A DNA stretch of 64,000 nucleotides from Ariolimax columbianus (lineage: Eukaryota; Mollusca; Gastropoda; Stylommatophora; Arionidae): positions 100,777,886-100,841,885 of the forward strand of contig JAVGWX010000007.1 of NCBI GenBank assembly GCA_036924085.1, written 5' to 3'. Positions 1 through 11,879 of the stretch are shown piece after piece. Under the pieces are notes generated by a model. That model did not search any database. It was not told the origin of the DNA and saw only the letters and a list, made by a program, of their open reading frames with translations. The first letter of the stretch is position 1. Every line of letters begins with the position of its first letter. The position numbers and the translations under genes are program-made.

Positions 1-102
1 GATTAGAGGTTCCCAAAATATTGTGGACACTTCATCACATGCGATCGACTCTGGTACATACCATTTATGATCATGGGTATGGCACTCAACTTCTTCCTTA
101 TT

Positions 103-330
103 GCCCCTTTCAGTCATGACTGACTATAGTCGCCCCTTTCAGTCATGACTGACTATAGTAGCTCTTTTCGGTTATGACTGACTATAGTAGCCCCTTTCAG
201 TCATGACTGACTAAAGTAGCCCATTTCAGTCATGACTGACTATAGTAGCCCCTTTCGGTCATGACTGACTATAGTAGCCCCTTTCAGTCATGACTGACTA
301 TAGTAGCCCCTTTCAGTCATGACTGACTAT
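103..330. repeat. 29-bp tandem repeat, about 7.9 copies
   Basis: A 29-bp unit containing CCCCTTTCAGTCATGACTGA recurs about eight times with few substitutions. Each unit holds the palindrome-like TCATGACTGACTATA, so the units carry short dyad symmetry. There is no coding potential, and I saw no recognisable element beside it. Confidence 0.95.
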
Positions 331-610
331 ATTATGATATGACTTGGAGCGGTGAACAACAACACTTTTCTTGTTTTCTGGTGCACAGTTGCCAGTTCAT
401 AATTATTGATGTAAAGAGTTGGCGTGGTATCTACTTCCTGTCCCAGCACATTCGTATAACATTTCTACCACATTTCTCTTCAATCAATTATTCTGCCCAT
501 ACAAAAAACATAGAAAGCACTAATATTTATTCTTTCCATATAAAAACATTTATTTCATAGTCTAATAATTTACAACTATCAACTACTCGAACTATGATTA
601 ATCTTTCTAC
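331..610. other. AT-rich DNA, nothing recognised
   Basis: The short open frame at 339-560 has no recognisable domain. I see nothing else here. Confidence 0.5.
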
Positions 611-830
611 AGGGAGCCGCGAAGCGCAGTCAGTGGTTAGCGAGCTTGCTAGCGAGTTGAGGCGAAAATGTTGTTTTCAGACCGCAACAGCTTCCGAGTC
701 GACCCAGCCTTACATAGGTACCGGCTCGGTCCGGGATAGTTGAAGCGACGAAGGAGAGGTAATGGCTACTGCCTTTGAAACATGAGATCGCTAAACACCT
801 CACACCCCGACTGCAGTTACTGTTTACCTA
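611..830 (+). mobile_element. tRNA-headed SINE, copy A (internally deleted)
   Basis: It starts AGGGAGCCGCGAAG and carries a box-A-like stretch (CAGTGGTTAGCGAGC). It then matches copy B (2994-3232, minus strand) through GTTGAGGCG, GACCGCA, GTACCGGCTCGGTCCGGGA and CATGAGATCGCTAA. Relative to copy B the box B stretch (GGTTCATTCCC) is missing, so this copy has lost part of its pol III promoter. I inferred the family from the pairwise match. The 3' end is approximate. Confidence 0.75.
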
Positions 831-2993
831 TAACGGAGTTTACTAGCAATTAGCTTATGGAATCTCTGTATCCGTGCCCATGATCAGTCTAATATCTTCT
901 TCTATTATCAACTAGAATTAAACTATCGAATCTCTTGAGTGTTGTGATCCTTCGCGTGGTGTCACTGATGGGTCTCTGACAGCCTGAAGCTTCTTGTCCG
1001 TCTGGTCTCCGATGTGGATCAAATGGATTCTCAACAGTTGAGGACGAGCGCCCTGGTGATCGTGGTACACCCGTGTCTGAGAGGACGGTCTCCCTGAGGT
1101 TTCAGGTTACACCTTTAGACTCTGACTTCGTTCTGTATGTACTAGTTCTCCAACTCAGCTTTTTGTTGTTCTTTCCAGCAGGCTTCAGACTGAACCTGTG
1201 AAACCAACATGATTTGATAACAACCTTCTAACTCCAAGTGGTCATTGTTCTCTCTCAGTCGCTGGTGGTCAGTTTCATTGTCCCTTTCATTAGGCAATAA
1301 TAATGTGCAGTGCTTACAGAACTCTCAGTGGTTAGACCTCCAGGTAAGCTCTCCTCTCTCTTGCTTTATCCCATTCCTATCTTCCCTAAATCCCGCCTTT
1401 AACTCCTCCCGTTGGCTGCCTGTCACACAATACATTTGCCATACACGTGTTGGTCAGCTAGTAGCTCGTGTCACCAGTTAGCTCGGTCATGTCTGTCAGT
1501 ACGTCAATTTCCCCACTTTCTAGAGTCACTACCAACTTTCCTGGCTATCTTGTTTTCCTTTCAAATCGCACGGTGGCAAATACCCTACCAATCGTTTTAT
1601 TATTCTTAGAGATAATAGAATGGTTGAACTCAAAACAAAGACCGAATTATTGCTACACATCCAACTAGTAGACTAAACAACTAGTCTGAGATTCAACATG
1701 TGATGATTACGTGTTAAACTGGCGACCTAAGCTTAGACAATAATTTCCCGATAACAGCGAAAGTAAAATTTTACCCTTTAACTTTACCATCTGATTCTCA
1801 GACGATGAAAAAATCCCCGTCGGCATTGTTAGAATTGACAGAGGTTCTGAACTATGCCTGACATAATCACACCTGCGCCAAAAACATGCATCGGTACTTG
1901 CGTCTTAATTCATCGTTAGCCTTTCAAATTGGAAGTTATATATACATGATGATGTTCGTCAATCACATGGGATGAAGACCACTCTCTTTGTTCAGCCATG
2001 TGGACAGTCTTTTCTCGTACTGTGTCCGCTGAAATGGGTGACTTGCTATGTGATTAGGAAGACACTGCGCCTTTTGTCAACTTCACTCGCTGGTCCTGAG
2101 CTACCCTTGGTCAGTGGCAAGATATTTATCGAGACGACTGGAGATAGCACAGGACACATATTTTTTTCTCAGGGTTTACTCCAGAAGCCTGTGTCGTGCT
2201 TTTCCCATAACCGCAAAATATCGTAGGAACATCGTTCAGCGTGTGAGTGACTTAGGCATCTCTCCCAGGTTGTATTCTAGCCCATTATCGATCTACCTAT
2301 CTATGTTCTTTGCGCACCAAATTCGGCACATTAGGAAGAAACAAATGATCTCCAGTTGGAAGGGTGTAACGCCACTATTTTTAGATTTTGTATGGTGCTG
2401 AGGCCCATAGTTGAGTCATGACCAAGCGAGAATGTTAATGATGGTGTCTGCATGCGTAACTTTGTTGGACACGATCCACGGACAACATAAACATATAACT
2501 ATTTATAGAAAAAGATACCGCACCAACTGAAATCCGAAATCCAACCGCTCGGCTTACAAATGCATTATATAACATTTTTTTAAAACACTACTGAAACATA
2601 TGGACAGACACATGCTCTATTAGCTACACGCTAAGCCTACTCCTCACTTCACTGTCCTGACAACAATTTCATATTTCCCCACTCATCCGTTAACCATCTC
2701 CTGACTCCCCACTACAAATGAATTAACGCTCACATATATCCTTGTCAACGTTTGAGAAAATGGGGTTCACAGAAGTTGCTAACGTGTTTTTAGAAAAAAC
2801 GTGCCGTTGAAATTTATACATTATCTTAATAATTCATTATCCCATGGACTTGAACGATTGCATGTTCCCTTATTTTCATTACGGCGTTTATGTGTTATGC
2901 AGAAATGTAGACTGCGCGGATTTAATCAAAACATTTGTTTTCTCTTATATTTTCATGTAAAAAAGTAAAGTCACCCATTGCATTACTACCGTA
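831..2993. other. Unannotated AT-rich region
   Basis: About 2.2 kb without a recognisable gene. The open frames here (for example 1245-1481, 1972-2226, 2114-2401) are short and lack known domains. Splice-like signals near 1181 and 1342 were considered and judged too weak. Confidence 0.4.
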
Positions 2994-3232
2994 GTGGTGT
3001 GCGGTGTTAGCGATCTCACATTTCAAAAGCTCGGCTATATGAGAACGGTAGCCATCTCCTTCCCCTCGCCGCTTTTACTTCCCGGACTGAACCGGTACTC
3101 ATTTAAGTCGGCCATCGGTCGACCTGGGAGCCGATGCGGTCTGGAAAAAACATTTCCGCCTCAACTGGGGAATGAACCCAGGACCAGTCAGATGCAAAGC
3201 CAGCTCGATAACCACTGCGTACTCGGCTCCCT
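2994..3232 (-). mobile_element. tRNA-headed SINE, copy B
   Basis: Read on the minus strand it begins AGGGAGCCGAGTACGCAGTG, with a box-A-like GCAGTGGTTATCGAGCTGG and a clear box B, GGTTCATTCCC. This is followed by a tRNA-unrelated body shared with copy A at 611. This is the standard layout of a tRNA-derived SINE transcribed by RNA polymerase III. It is the fullest of three copies in the window; the third, at 17806, is a 5' fragment. Confidence 0.8.
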
Positions 3233-3437
3233 ATTTGAATTAGGCCCATAGTTATTGTTTTTTTTAAACACACATTTTACAGTACTTCCGTCAATTGATA
3301 GTACAATAAGAACGGCAGGCGCATCTTCATTATACATGGAGGAATGCGCAAATGATGTTTTCCTTATAAATGTGCATTCATATTTACTAGCTGACCCGTG
3401 CAGAGCATCTGCCCGTCATTCTTCTTCTTTTCTTGTA

Positions 3438-3870
3438 TGGTCTCACTTTCTACCGGGCTGTAGCCCAGTGCCGTCTCACTTTCTACCGGGCTGTAGCCCA
3501 GTGCTGTCTCACTTTCTACCGGGCTGTAGCCCAGTGCCGTCTCACTTTCTACCGGGCTGTAGCGCAGTGCCGTCTCACTTTCTACCGGGCTGTAGCCCAG
3601 TGCCGTCTCACTTTCTACCGGGCTGTAGCCCAGTGCCGTCTCACTTTCTACCAGATTGTAGCCCAGTGCCGTCTCACTTTCTACCGGGCTGTAGCCCAGT
3701 GCCGTCTCACTTTCTACCGGGCTGAAGCCCAGTGTCGTCTCACTTTCTACCAGGTTGTAGCCCAGTGCCGTCTCACTTTCTACCAGATTGTAGCCCAGTG
3801 TCGTCTCACTTTCTACCGGGCTGTAGCCCAGTGCCGTCTCACCTTCTACCAGATTGTAGCCCAGTGTCGT
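3438..3870. repeat. 33-bp tandem repeat, about 13 copies
   Basis: The unit contains CTCACTTTCTACCGGGCTGT followed by AGCCCAGTGCCGT. Variants are GGGCT/AGATT/AGGTT and one GAAG. Because 33 is divisible by three, several frames stay open on both strands. On the minus strand the array encodes an 11-residue repeat (TALGYSPVESE) that continues directly from the LINE C-terminal frame at about 3951-3880. The reading frame is therefore probably a by-product of LINE sequence, not a host gene. Confidence 0.95.
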
Positions 3871-3878
3871 ATGTATTT

Positions 3879-5235
3879 TTCTTTCACCCTTCTCATGGAC
3901 TATTTTATGGCAGGTCTCATTTACGCCATGTATCCACCTTTTCCTCTGCATACCTCTTGCTCTTCTTCCTGATGTTCTCCCGTGGAAGGCTGCATGAACA
4001 ATGTGGTCAAACTAATTCATTCCTTATTGTTTGATGTACTATAGGAAGAGAATTGTTTCAACATTATCCCAAATACTCACATTTGTGATTCTGTCTCTTC
4101 TGGTATTGTTAGCAACCTTTCGTAGGCACATTTCGCAGGTGGCTAGCTTTCGTTCCTGGGCCTTATTCAATGTCCTTGTCTGGTACTGGTAGCGCAGGGT
4201 TGGGATGAATGTACTATTTATCATCTGTTTTTATTCCTTGGAGGGAAATCTTAGGGTGTCTTACTAGTGGAGAGACAGCTGGTATGTGACAGTGGTTGCA
4301 CTCTCATCTCTATCCCTCTGTCGAGTCTGCCACCTTCAACAAAAGCAGTTCTCAAATACCGAAATTCTTGTACCTGCTGTATTTTGGTTTCATTCACATG
4401 AATATCAAGTGTGGTGTGTTTTCTACCCATATTCAATGTGTTTTTAATGTGTTGATATTCACATTGCACATTTGACAGTTCAGTTACAGTAAGTCAATAT
4501 GATGTTGTAGGTTTTGTTTATTACAATAGATCACACATTGGTTGTCAAGAAGGAGCAATTCGTTGGTACTTTCCTGTTCTGGAATTTGTCTCGTGTGATT
4601 TTATTAATATAAGTGACAAAGAGGAGTGGCGAGAGAACACAGCCCTCTATGACACCTGGTTAAATGGGGAACCACTCAGACATACCTTCTGTTGTTCTTA
4701 CTGCACACTGGCTGTCCTGATATAGGGCTTTGATGTTACTTAGGCGAGGACTTTGCAATCCATAATCTGGCAGGATCTTCCATAACTGACTTATGTTGAC
4801 TCTATTGAACACCTTTTCTTGATCTATGAATATAAGTCTGTTGTTTCCATCATATTCTATAGAACGTTGACATATTTGTCTCAATGTAAACATTGCATCT
4901 ATGCAACTCTTACCTATTCTGAACCCGAACTGATTATTTCCTAGTTGGTGTTCCAGTGTCAGTCTTGATCTACTTTCTAGTATCTTTGCATATATCTTGC
5001 CTATGCAGCTTAGTAGAGAGATTCCTCTATACACTTGTCGACTTATTTCTTCAGATGGAAACGATGATTGCTCGTTGCCAATATGTCTGTACCTTTCTCG
5101 ACGTCCAGGCCACATTAAATATTCTGGTCACCCAGTCCACTGCAGCTGTCCTGCAAGCCAGCAGCATTTATGTTGTGATACCATCTATGTCTGCTGCCTT
5201 ATTTTTTCTTGCTGTCTTGCAGAGCTGCTTCAACT
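3879..5235 (-). pseudogene. Degenerate LINE: RT core to C-terminus
   Basis: Non-LTR retrotransposon RT fragment. From 5235 down, broken frames give KAADIDGITT and TRIFNVAW...WQRAIIV (RT block 0/1). The frame 5115-4660 then gives YRGISLLSCIGKIYAKILE, QFGFRIGKSCIDAMFTLRQ and FIDQEKVFNRV (palm motif A, with Q for the usual L). After a break come VNETKIQQVQEFRYL (4420-4350), INSTFIPTLRYQYQT (4220-4170) and GMQRKRWIHGVNE (3960-3920), the last a basic C-terminal motif typical of this LINE type. Order is correct for one element, with several frameshifts and stops and no FADD box seen. I read it as an RTE/Ingi-like clade member; the clade is uncertain. Upstream sequence to about 5560 may be its pre-RT region. 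Confidence 0.8.
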
Positions 5236-6122
5236 TTTGATTTCCATATTTCTAAGCTGCGCTCAGTTTCATTCTCCATTTGGTGCTGGGTGTTTCATAC
5301 TTTCCTGGGTTGACCAACTTGCTAAAGCAATCTCTGCATCTGTTTCTTATGTCTTGGCATTTGGTTAGTGGTTCTTTGGACATTGTTTATAATTATCAAT
5401 AGATTTATATTTTCCTCTCTAACTCTCATACCTTGATGCTTTGGTAACAGTTTCTAGGTGATGCTGTACATAAGTTTGCTACTTGCTCTTCATATTTTGT
5501 CCCTTAATAAGATTTAGCAATTTGTACTCATTTTGTTTCTGTCGTTTCACTTAGTCTGTAAGCGCATCATTTGAACTACACAAAATAAAAGAAATAATAA
5601 CATTGCCACACTGCAAAATTGGGTAAATAAAAGATAAGAAAGTAAATTATCAAAGCAAATAAAAATACAACTTTTTAAAATTATTTCAGTTCAAATTTTG
5701 AACAATGAAACTGAAAAACAGTGAGTACTGAAATCATTAAAAATGTATCAATAATAAACAGTGATGAAACCATTTTGACCACAAAAAAAACAAAAAAACA
5801 ACCCAAAATGAAAATAAGATAAAATCAGTGGTACAGATGACATGACCATTTTACATAACATTTATTTCACAAACTTATGTTTCAATAAATAAAATGAGCC
5901 TTTGTGGTACATTGATTATTAAAATAGTACTCTTTTACTTGGAACTCAATACACTGTATGCAAACTCAGTAAATATTTTTAGCCATATATATACATATGA
6001 GTTTTTAGAAAATGTAGTGAAAAAACTACAACAAACATCATGAACAATAAATAGACATCATTCTGGTAACAAATAATTGATGGTTACTAAATATTCTAAA
6101 GATATGACTCTCCCTTGCCATA
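5236..6122. other. AT-rich DNA between LINE fragments
   Basis: Possible heavily decayed pre-RT sequence of the minus-strand LINE up to about 5560. Beyond that it is very AT-rich with homopolymer runs, and I recognise no feature. Confidence 0.4.
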
Positions 6123-6290
6123 AAGGTCAGACTAATTCGCTCACTGGCTCTTCCCTTATTCCTCTACGGGTGCAAAACATGGAGTATTACAGCAGACCTC
6201 CAGAGAAGAATGTAGGCCATGCAGATGAGATGTTTTAAAATCCCAATATACCGGGTTGAAAATCACGTCATGTCCAGTTTGACTGGACAT
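6123..6290 (+). pseudogene. RTE-like LINE C-terminal fragment
   Basis: The plus frame from 6126 reads VRLIRSLALPLFLYGCKTWS then ITADLQRRM, a stop, and AMQMRCFK. This is the post-RT segment seen again, better preserved, on the minus strand at 43935-43385 (KIRLMRTLALSIFL, MFQKTFK). One in-frame TAG is present. It is only a fragment and non-functional. Confidence 0.7.
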
Positions 6291-8384
6291 GTCAGAGATT
6301 TTAGTCGGTATGACTTTTCTGGGAACAGAAAGGATTGACAAAACTACTGTACTGCAAACCTGTCATAGTAGAACACGTATAACAACACATTACAGATACA
6401 CATGTATCTATACACTGGCCAATACGCCCTAATATTGCTCTAAGAACTACTGTATGTGGTGGATACAGACGTGCCTTTACTAGTAGAATCCAGAAAGGCA
6501 AACCTTAATTTTTTGGGGGTAAATTATTCAAAAACAATTTTATCAGATGCATATTCGCATGTCCATAAGTGTTCTTCAAAAGTCGTGGGTTGTACAGAAC
6601 ACACACTGATTTCCCATTTGAATAGGACGTTCTGATCCTGCTTCTTATAACCATTAACTTTTTCATTAGCTGAATGTATAAATCCCTTGAGGAAGGTTTT
6701 TCCAACATAAACCTTTTTCCATGAACTGTGACCGGTTATTAAACATACTGCAGAGCTGATGTATTTTACAATTTGTCACAATATCATAGTCTTGGATTAA
6801 CATTTTGGTATACAATACACTTGTCAATATTGGCTTTCATGACTTAATCTGAAGTCTATAGAATGTAAGTATAAGATCAACGTTGATTTCTCAATTTAAT
6901 TATGAATACATATGTAATTATACTGCCAAATACATTCCGTAAACAAAAATTAAATATCACAATCACCTTGATTTTAATGACCGGCAATCCTGTTTTCAGG
7001 TTGCTGAGTAACTTGCACTGCATTTTTAATCTCTGGCTACGTTGTGTTGCAAGTGATAGTAATAAATACTCATGGTTGACAAAACGTGCTGGCCATTGTC
7101 ATTCCTGGTAGCTGGTTGCATTTATTGTAGACTTCCTTGTAATGAAGGTAATACAAATAATGTGCCTAAACACACATTTCATAATCAGACGAGGATTATA
7201 TTTTATTTAAGAGTCCTTGATGTAGTGTAACTTGTAACTGTATGATTCATTCTCAATTAATAAAGTCCCTCTGCTTCAGTTTTTATATTAGCATAAAAAT
7301 GTACTACTGAGGTAACTTTCAACTGCTGTGTAGCAGGTCAAAACTGATGCACACTGAACATTTATAAGCATAATATTGAGATTGCACTCCAGTATTTCAT
7401 TTATCCGATCTCTTCTCTTCCACTTGTTGCAATCCGATACGTGGCTATGACATACACCAATTAGGGAAAGTAAAGGGTAGGCCACAGAATTACAGGTAAA
7501 TTATCCTTGCATGCATCTGCAATCGGATAAATGTAGACACATGGTTCTTGGCATTTCACTGTCCTAATAAACACATGATTCTAGATGAACATATTTTTGA
7601 TTATATTGAGTGTTAGCCAACTTGATTTAAAATCCATAAAAACACAATGGTAGAGTGTTCTTTTTCAGAAACAAAGCAAAATAAAAGTAATTCATGTTTT
7701 GGTTAGTTCTGCTGTGTTTGCCATCAATTTATGTTCTGATTCTATTTCTTTATATGTTGTGCAGATGCTCAGACACTTTTTCTGCAATGAAAAACAAGTG
7801 ACAAAATGTCAGTGTCCTTGTTATAAAAAATGAATTATATTTGTTCTATCAATCAAATGCATGGTCTTTTAACTATGATTGTGCGCAATGGTCAATTCAA
7901 ATTAAATATTGTTAACTTTTTTCAAAGCATTAAAAAAACCTCTCTGTTCTTCACTCGCAAATAATATAATCTCATCTATGTCACTAGTTAACATTGTGGT
8001 CCAGATCACAATTCTCTTAACTTCGTACAGTTTGTCCTTAATTTGAACTTCTCTTCTGAACGTTGCAACTTGGTCATTGTCTACATATCAAAGACATTTA
8101 ATTAAAAACAAAATATTCTCACTTTAAAAATAGAGAGACTGTTCTCTTTCACTGATACCCAATTTCATTTTGGCCAAAGAAATTAAACTTGCATATGAAA
8201 TTTACAAAAATGAATTAAATAAAACCCTTTTCTTAACACAATGTTTGGCACATACATTTGTAACTAATTTGAAATATGCTGAACACATATTTTTGTTTCA
8301 AATCTGCAGTGGTCTGCACACAGTTTGAATAGTGTAACGATCTCTTCTTGGCTTGAAATAGTAGGCTAATTAATCAATTATTCA
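6291..8384. other. AT-rich region, nothing recognised
   Basis: About 2.1 kb of AT-rich DNA. Short open frames (6505-6708 minus, 6902-7111 plus) carry no domain I recognise. There is no tandem repeat or RNA gene visible. Confidence 0.4.
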
Positions 8385-8515
8385 ATTAAAGCCATTGTCG
8401 GCTTTCATGGAGCATATTCAACAAATACATGCCAAGTTTTCCTGTCTCAGACCATCTTTGACAGCTGAATCCACATCTTCCTAGTTGCTTTGATATTGGC
8501 CTCAAAGTCTCTCTC
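8385..8515 (-). pseudogene. Short copy of a CR1-like LINE segment
   Basis: The stretch from AACAAATACATGCCAAG to GCTTTGATATTGGCCTCAAA matches 9157-9246 (AACAAATACACACCAAATAT to TCTCTTTGATATTTGACTCT) and the end of 10622-10922. The shared minus-strand peptide is L-G-M-Y-L-L here and V-Y-L-L-K there. It is a small diverged repeat with no function expected. Confidence 0.5.
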
Positions 8516-8830
8516 AACCAGAGTAGAAAGAGTAGACAGCGACACTTTGTTGTTGATTTAGATATATTTGACACTTTAAAAAAAAAAAACATGTCTACAA
8601 TATGTTGTCAGCATAATTTCATCCTCCATTTGGCCACATTTTATAACATGACTGGCAGGTGAACAATACTAACCATTTCTGCTCTGGTGTGCTGAGGTTT
8701 GACAAAAAGAGTTATCAGGTCACTCCATCCACTGCGTTCCTATTGTCTTTGTAACAGTCTAGCCCATGGTCATTTATAGACTGTCTTATGTCATCAACTC
8801 AGTGGACATTGGACTATAGTGGTAGTATGG

Positions 8831-8862
8831 ATACTATATATATATATATATATATATATCTC
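8831..8862. repeat. (AT)n microsatellite
   Basis: Alternating TA run at the 3' edge of a CR1-like LINE fragment on the minus strand. Confidence 0.9.
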
Positions 8863-8867
8863 AAGAA

Positions 8868-9250
8868 TAAAATTGGTCTTAACACGGAGCCCTATGGCAC
8901 TCCACATTTTACCTCGCACCACTCAGAATAATCCTTATTTATGATCACTCTCAATCTTCTTTCTGTTGAACATGTTTCTATCCATTTGCAAACTTGGCTT
9001 TCTATTCCATATGATTTCAACTTCCTAAACAATCTCTGATGAAGTACTCTATCAAAGGTGTTTGCTAAAATGATCCCTTCTTGGCAAGGAATAGTATACC
9101 TTCTAATCAATCCATAAATTAAAACAATTGACTGTCTATGTGAAGGATAGGTCTTTAACAAATACACACCAAATATTCTTGTCTGAGGTCATCTGTAGCA
9201 GCTCAATTCCAATATTTCTAGTCTCTTTGATATTTGACTCTAGTTCATCT
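8868..9250 (-). pseudogene. CR1-like LINE RT fragment
   Basis: The minus frame 9167-8892 reads ANTFDRVLHQRLFRKLKSYG, then CKWIETCSTERRLRVIINK and YSEWCEVKCGVP. Just beyond 8892 the frame continues as a stop, then GSVLRPILF. This spans RT motif A (degraded, FDRV) to motif B (GVPQGSVLGP-like, with a stop replacing the Q). The FADD box is not present. A second diverged copy of the same segment lies at 10622-10922 and a third, shorter one at 8385-8515. Confidence 0.75.
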
Positions 9251-9562
9251 GAGTCTGCCATGAATGACTGAATGGAATGAAGATCCACTTTCCTTAATGC
9301 ATATAAATAAAATTGAAATCTGAAATGAAAATGAATAAAATGAGTGAACTGGAACCCCCTTTTCAAAAAATAATATTTGCTACATGTCTGTAATGTCCAA
9401 TATGTAATTTGCTAAACAGATACTTGTTAAATCTACAGAAGCCTGTTTCAGTTTGATTACTGTAACATAACTTAACTTTTTTTATACTGGATTAGAAGGC
9501 TTTGCAGAATCTGTTTACAATCATTATCTTTCCCTAAATGTGATCTAAACAAAATTAAGTGC
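9251..9562. other. AT-rich spacer
   Basis: Nothing recognised between two CR1-like LINE fragments. Confidence 0.4.
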
Positions 9563-10000
9563 ATCAAAGCTATTTTTGAATGCATAAACTGACCCTGCTC
9601 ACATTATTTCCTGTGGAAATGCATTCCAAGCATTCAGCACTCCCTGGCTAAAAAGTTATTTCCTAACAACTACACTGGACCTTTCTTTAATTAATTGATG
9701 CTGTGTCCTCTTGTTCTTGTAGCAGGCCGAACTTTGAAAACTTCTTAAACTGCATTTATCCTTTCCCTAGATAACTTTATAAATCGGTATTAAATCATCT
9801 CAAATTATTTTCTGTTTGAGATACGGCAGGTGGGTTCCTCTGTCGTTCCCTGTAACCGTATTTCAAGAATGCAGATACCAGTTTTGCCAATCTTCTTTGT
9901 ATCCATTCCAGTTTTCTTATATCCACTGTTCTATAAGGACTCAACACTTGAACATAATACTGTACTCCAATCTTGGTCTAACTAATAATTTATGTAGTTT
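9563..10000 (-). pseudogene. CR1-like LINE C-terminal region
   Basis: Minus-strand frames, with several frameshifts, give VDIRKLEWIQRRLAKLVSAF, YGYRERQRNP, ACYKNKRTQHQLIKERSSV and FSQGVLNAWNAFP. This is the typical end of CR1/L2-type ORF2 (the TRGH...K.R....FF..RV...WN.LP pattern). It could be the downstream part of the element whose RT lies at 10922-10622, with the RT piece at 10362-10038 lying between them. A 50-bp scrap of the same region is at 12990-13045. Confidence 0.7.
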
Positions 10001-10037
10001 GACTATCACCACCTTACTAATATGTTTATTTGAGTAG

Positions 10038-10362
10038 CCTATGCCAGGGTCTCTAAAGAAGGATATGCACCTCTGGTTTTTACACTCTCAGTTGTCACTT
10101 GTTTAACAACAAAACATTTGGTATAATGATGGCTATCTTGCATTCCTTTGGTATAGCCTTGCAAGACCAGGCTGAAAAAAGCAACTTCAGAAATAACTGT
10201 ATACGTGCAATGTCCATGTACTTTACTATTTCTGGTGTTAGTTATACTATCATGCCCAGCTGATTTGTCAATCTTTACTTTCTCCAGTGCTGCTTTAATC
10301 TTTTCCATTGTGATGGTTTCTCCATCATTGATTTCATCTTCTGTGTTACAGCCTGTCATACC
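10038..10362 (-). pseudogene. LINE RT N-terminal fragment
   Basis: The minus frame 10359-10240 gives MEKIKAALEKVKIDKSAGHD (RT block 0, K-S-A-G-H-D). After a frameshift it gives KYMDIARIQLFLKLLFSAW then CKAIPKECKIAIIIP, the usual helix plus WK-x-A-I-I-I-P block of RT. It is truncated before the palm and is from a different clade than the CR1-like pieces on either side. Confidence 0.7.
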
Positions 10363-10621
10363 TGGAACTTGGTCTACCTATGCACAGATGAGCTATGAGT
10401 ACCTGCATCTATCATGGATGAATATTAGTTTATTATTTTAATCAACTTGTTCATAATTGTTGAAGCTTAGGTAGCTTAAAATAAATGTTACAAGGATAAG
10501 CCCAACCTCCTCTTTGCTACCTCTTATAATACATCAGGCAGGTGGACAATACTAACCAGGAAAGATTGTTGTTGCAAATAACAACCGGACAATCAATGAA
10601 CACAAGTAATATCCTTTTGCT

Positions 10622-10922
10622 TTTAAATATACATCCCTGTGGCACTCCATGTGTTACCTCGCACCCCTTAGAGTAATCCTTACTATGACCACTCTCTGCC
10701 TTCTTCCTGTTAAACTGTTTCTATCCATTTGCCAACTTCGCTATTCATTTCATATGATTTCAGCTTCCTAAAAAAATCTTCGATGAGGTACTCTATCAAA
10801 GGCTTTTTTCTAAAAATGATCTGTTCTTGGCAAGGAATAGTACGCCTTCTTATGAATCAATAAACCAAAACATTTTAATATCCCCGTGGAGAATAGATCT
10901 TTAACAAATACACACCAAGTAT
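10622..10922 (-). pseudogene. CR1-like LINE RT fragment, second copy
   Basis: Nucleotide-level match to 8868-9180: GTGGCACTCCATGTGTTACC, CATATGATTTCAGCTTCCTA, CTTGGCAAGGAATAGTACGC and TTTAACAAATACACACCAAG all have counterparts in the same order. More indels than the first copy. It encodes the same GVP...SEWCEV..RQRVVI region on the minus strand. Confidence 0.7.
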
Positions 10923-11879
10923 AATATACTATAACTACTATACTGTTAGTTAGGCCTACCGAACGATTTTTGCCTAGTCAAAACGGCTTCCTTATTTGTT
11001 TCGTATTGACATTACACTCAGGTGACGTCTGATCTTTATGTTACATTCTTAAATAGTCTATTGTGTGAGTGATATATTCGTCGTTTAATTTTCATATAGG
11101 TTTTATTTCAAACCTACAGTGCAATGATAAATTAAATGTATAAAGAGAATTATTGAACAGAGTGCAGGTCTACTTAACTGTTTCTTCTTTTTGTAAGAAA
11201 GCATACAGTTCATTCAGTACACTACAGTCAGTGATTAAAGTTTTAGTTAGCGTGTTATATTAGGCCTACATATGGATTTTTGCAAAATCAACAGCATTTT
11301 TTAAATTTGTTGTTCGTATTAGAATGATAACTTGTGATGTATAATTTGTAGCAGACATTTAAAAAAAATAGCTTTTAAGATTTAATTTTAATTGAACGAC
11401 AACTTACGTCTGCTTGCTTTCGTGTACAGGAAATGTTGCCAGATGTTTTTTGACGAACAATTGCTAAACGAAACAAATCACAATCATCATCTGTTTGATC
11501 AGTTCTGTAACTGGTTGAACGTTGTCTGAGCATGTCACTCCATCTCCATTTTGTCAAAGACAGCAACAACAATATCTGTTTTGCCCTCTAAAATATTTGG
11601 CAGAAGGCTTTCATGTATCATATGATACCCCAGCCAATGTAATCTTCGTTGTTATATAATTTGCAATATTTGTCTTTGCGCGCCTACCTCAGTGAAGAAA
11701 TTGTCAATTGTATTTCGCTTCTGTCCAAGCTTTATTCATCTGTATTTGAGTCCATATTTCAGCCCAACACAATGCAATTAGCACTTAAGCAGTGTTCATT
11801 CTTTTCTTCAGTTGTATCTTGATATTATTTAAAGTTAGCAACATCTGTTTTTCTTAGAAGTTTTATTTTGTCAATGCAT
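10923..11879. other. AT-rich region, nothing recognised
   Basis: Nearly 1 kb without a coding or repeat signal that I can support. The open frame 11375-11572 (minus) is unremarkable. Confidence 0.4.

Noticed and set aside
1150..1400. Possible host non-coding exon (polypyrimidine tract and AG near 1181, CAG/GTAAGC near 1342)
   Set aside because: The signals are individually common, no coding frame joins them, and nothing else supports a gene.
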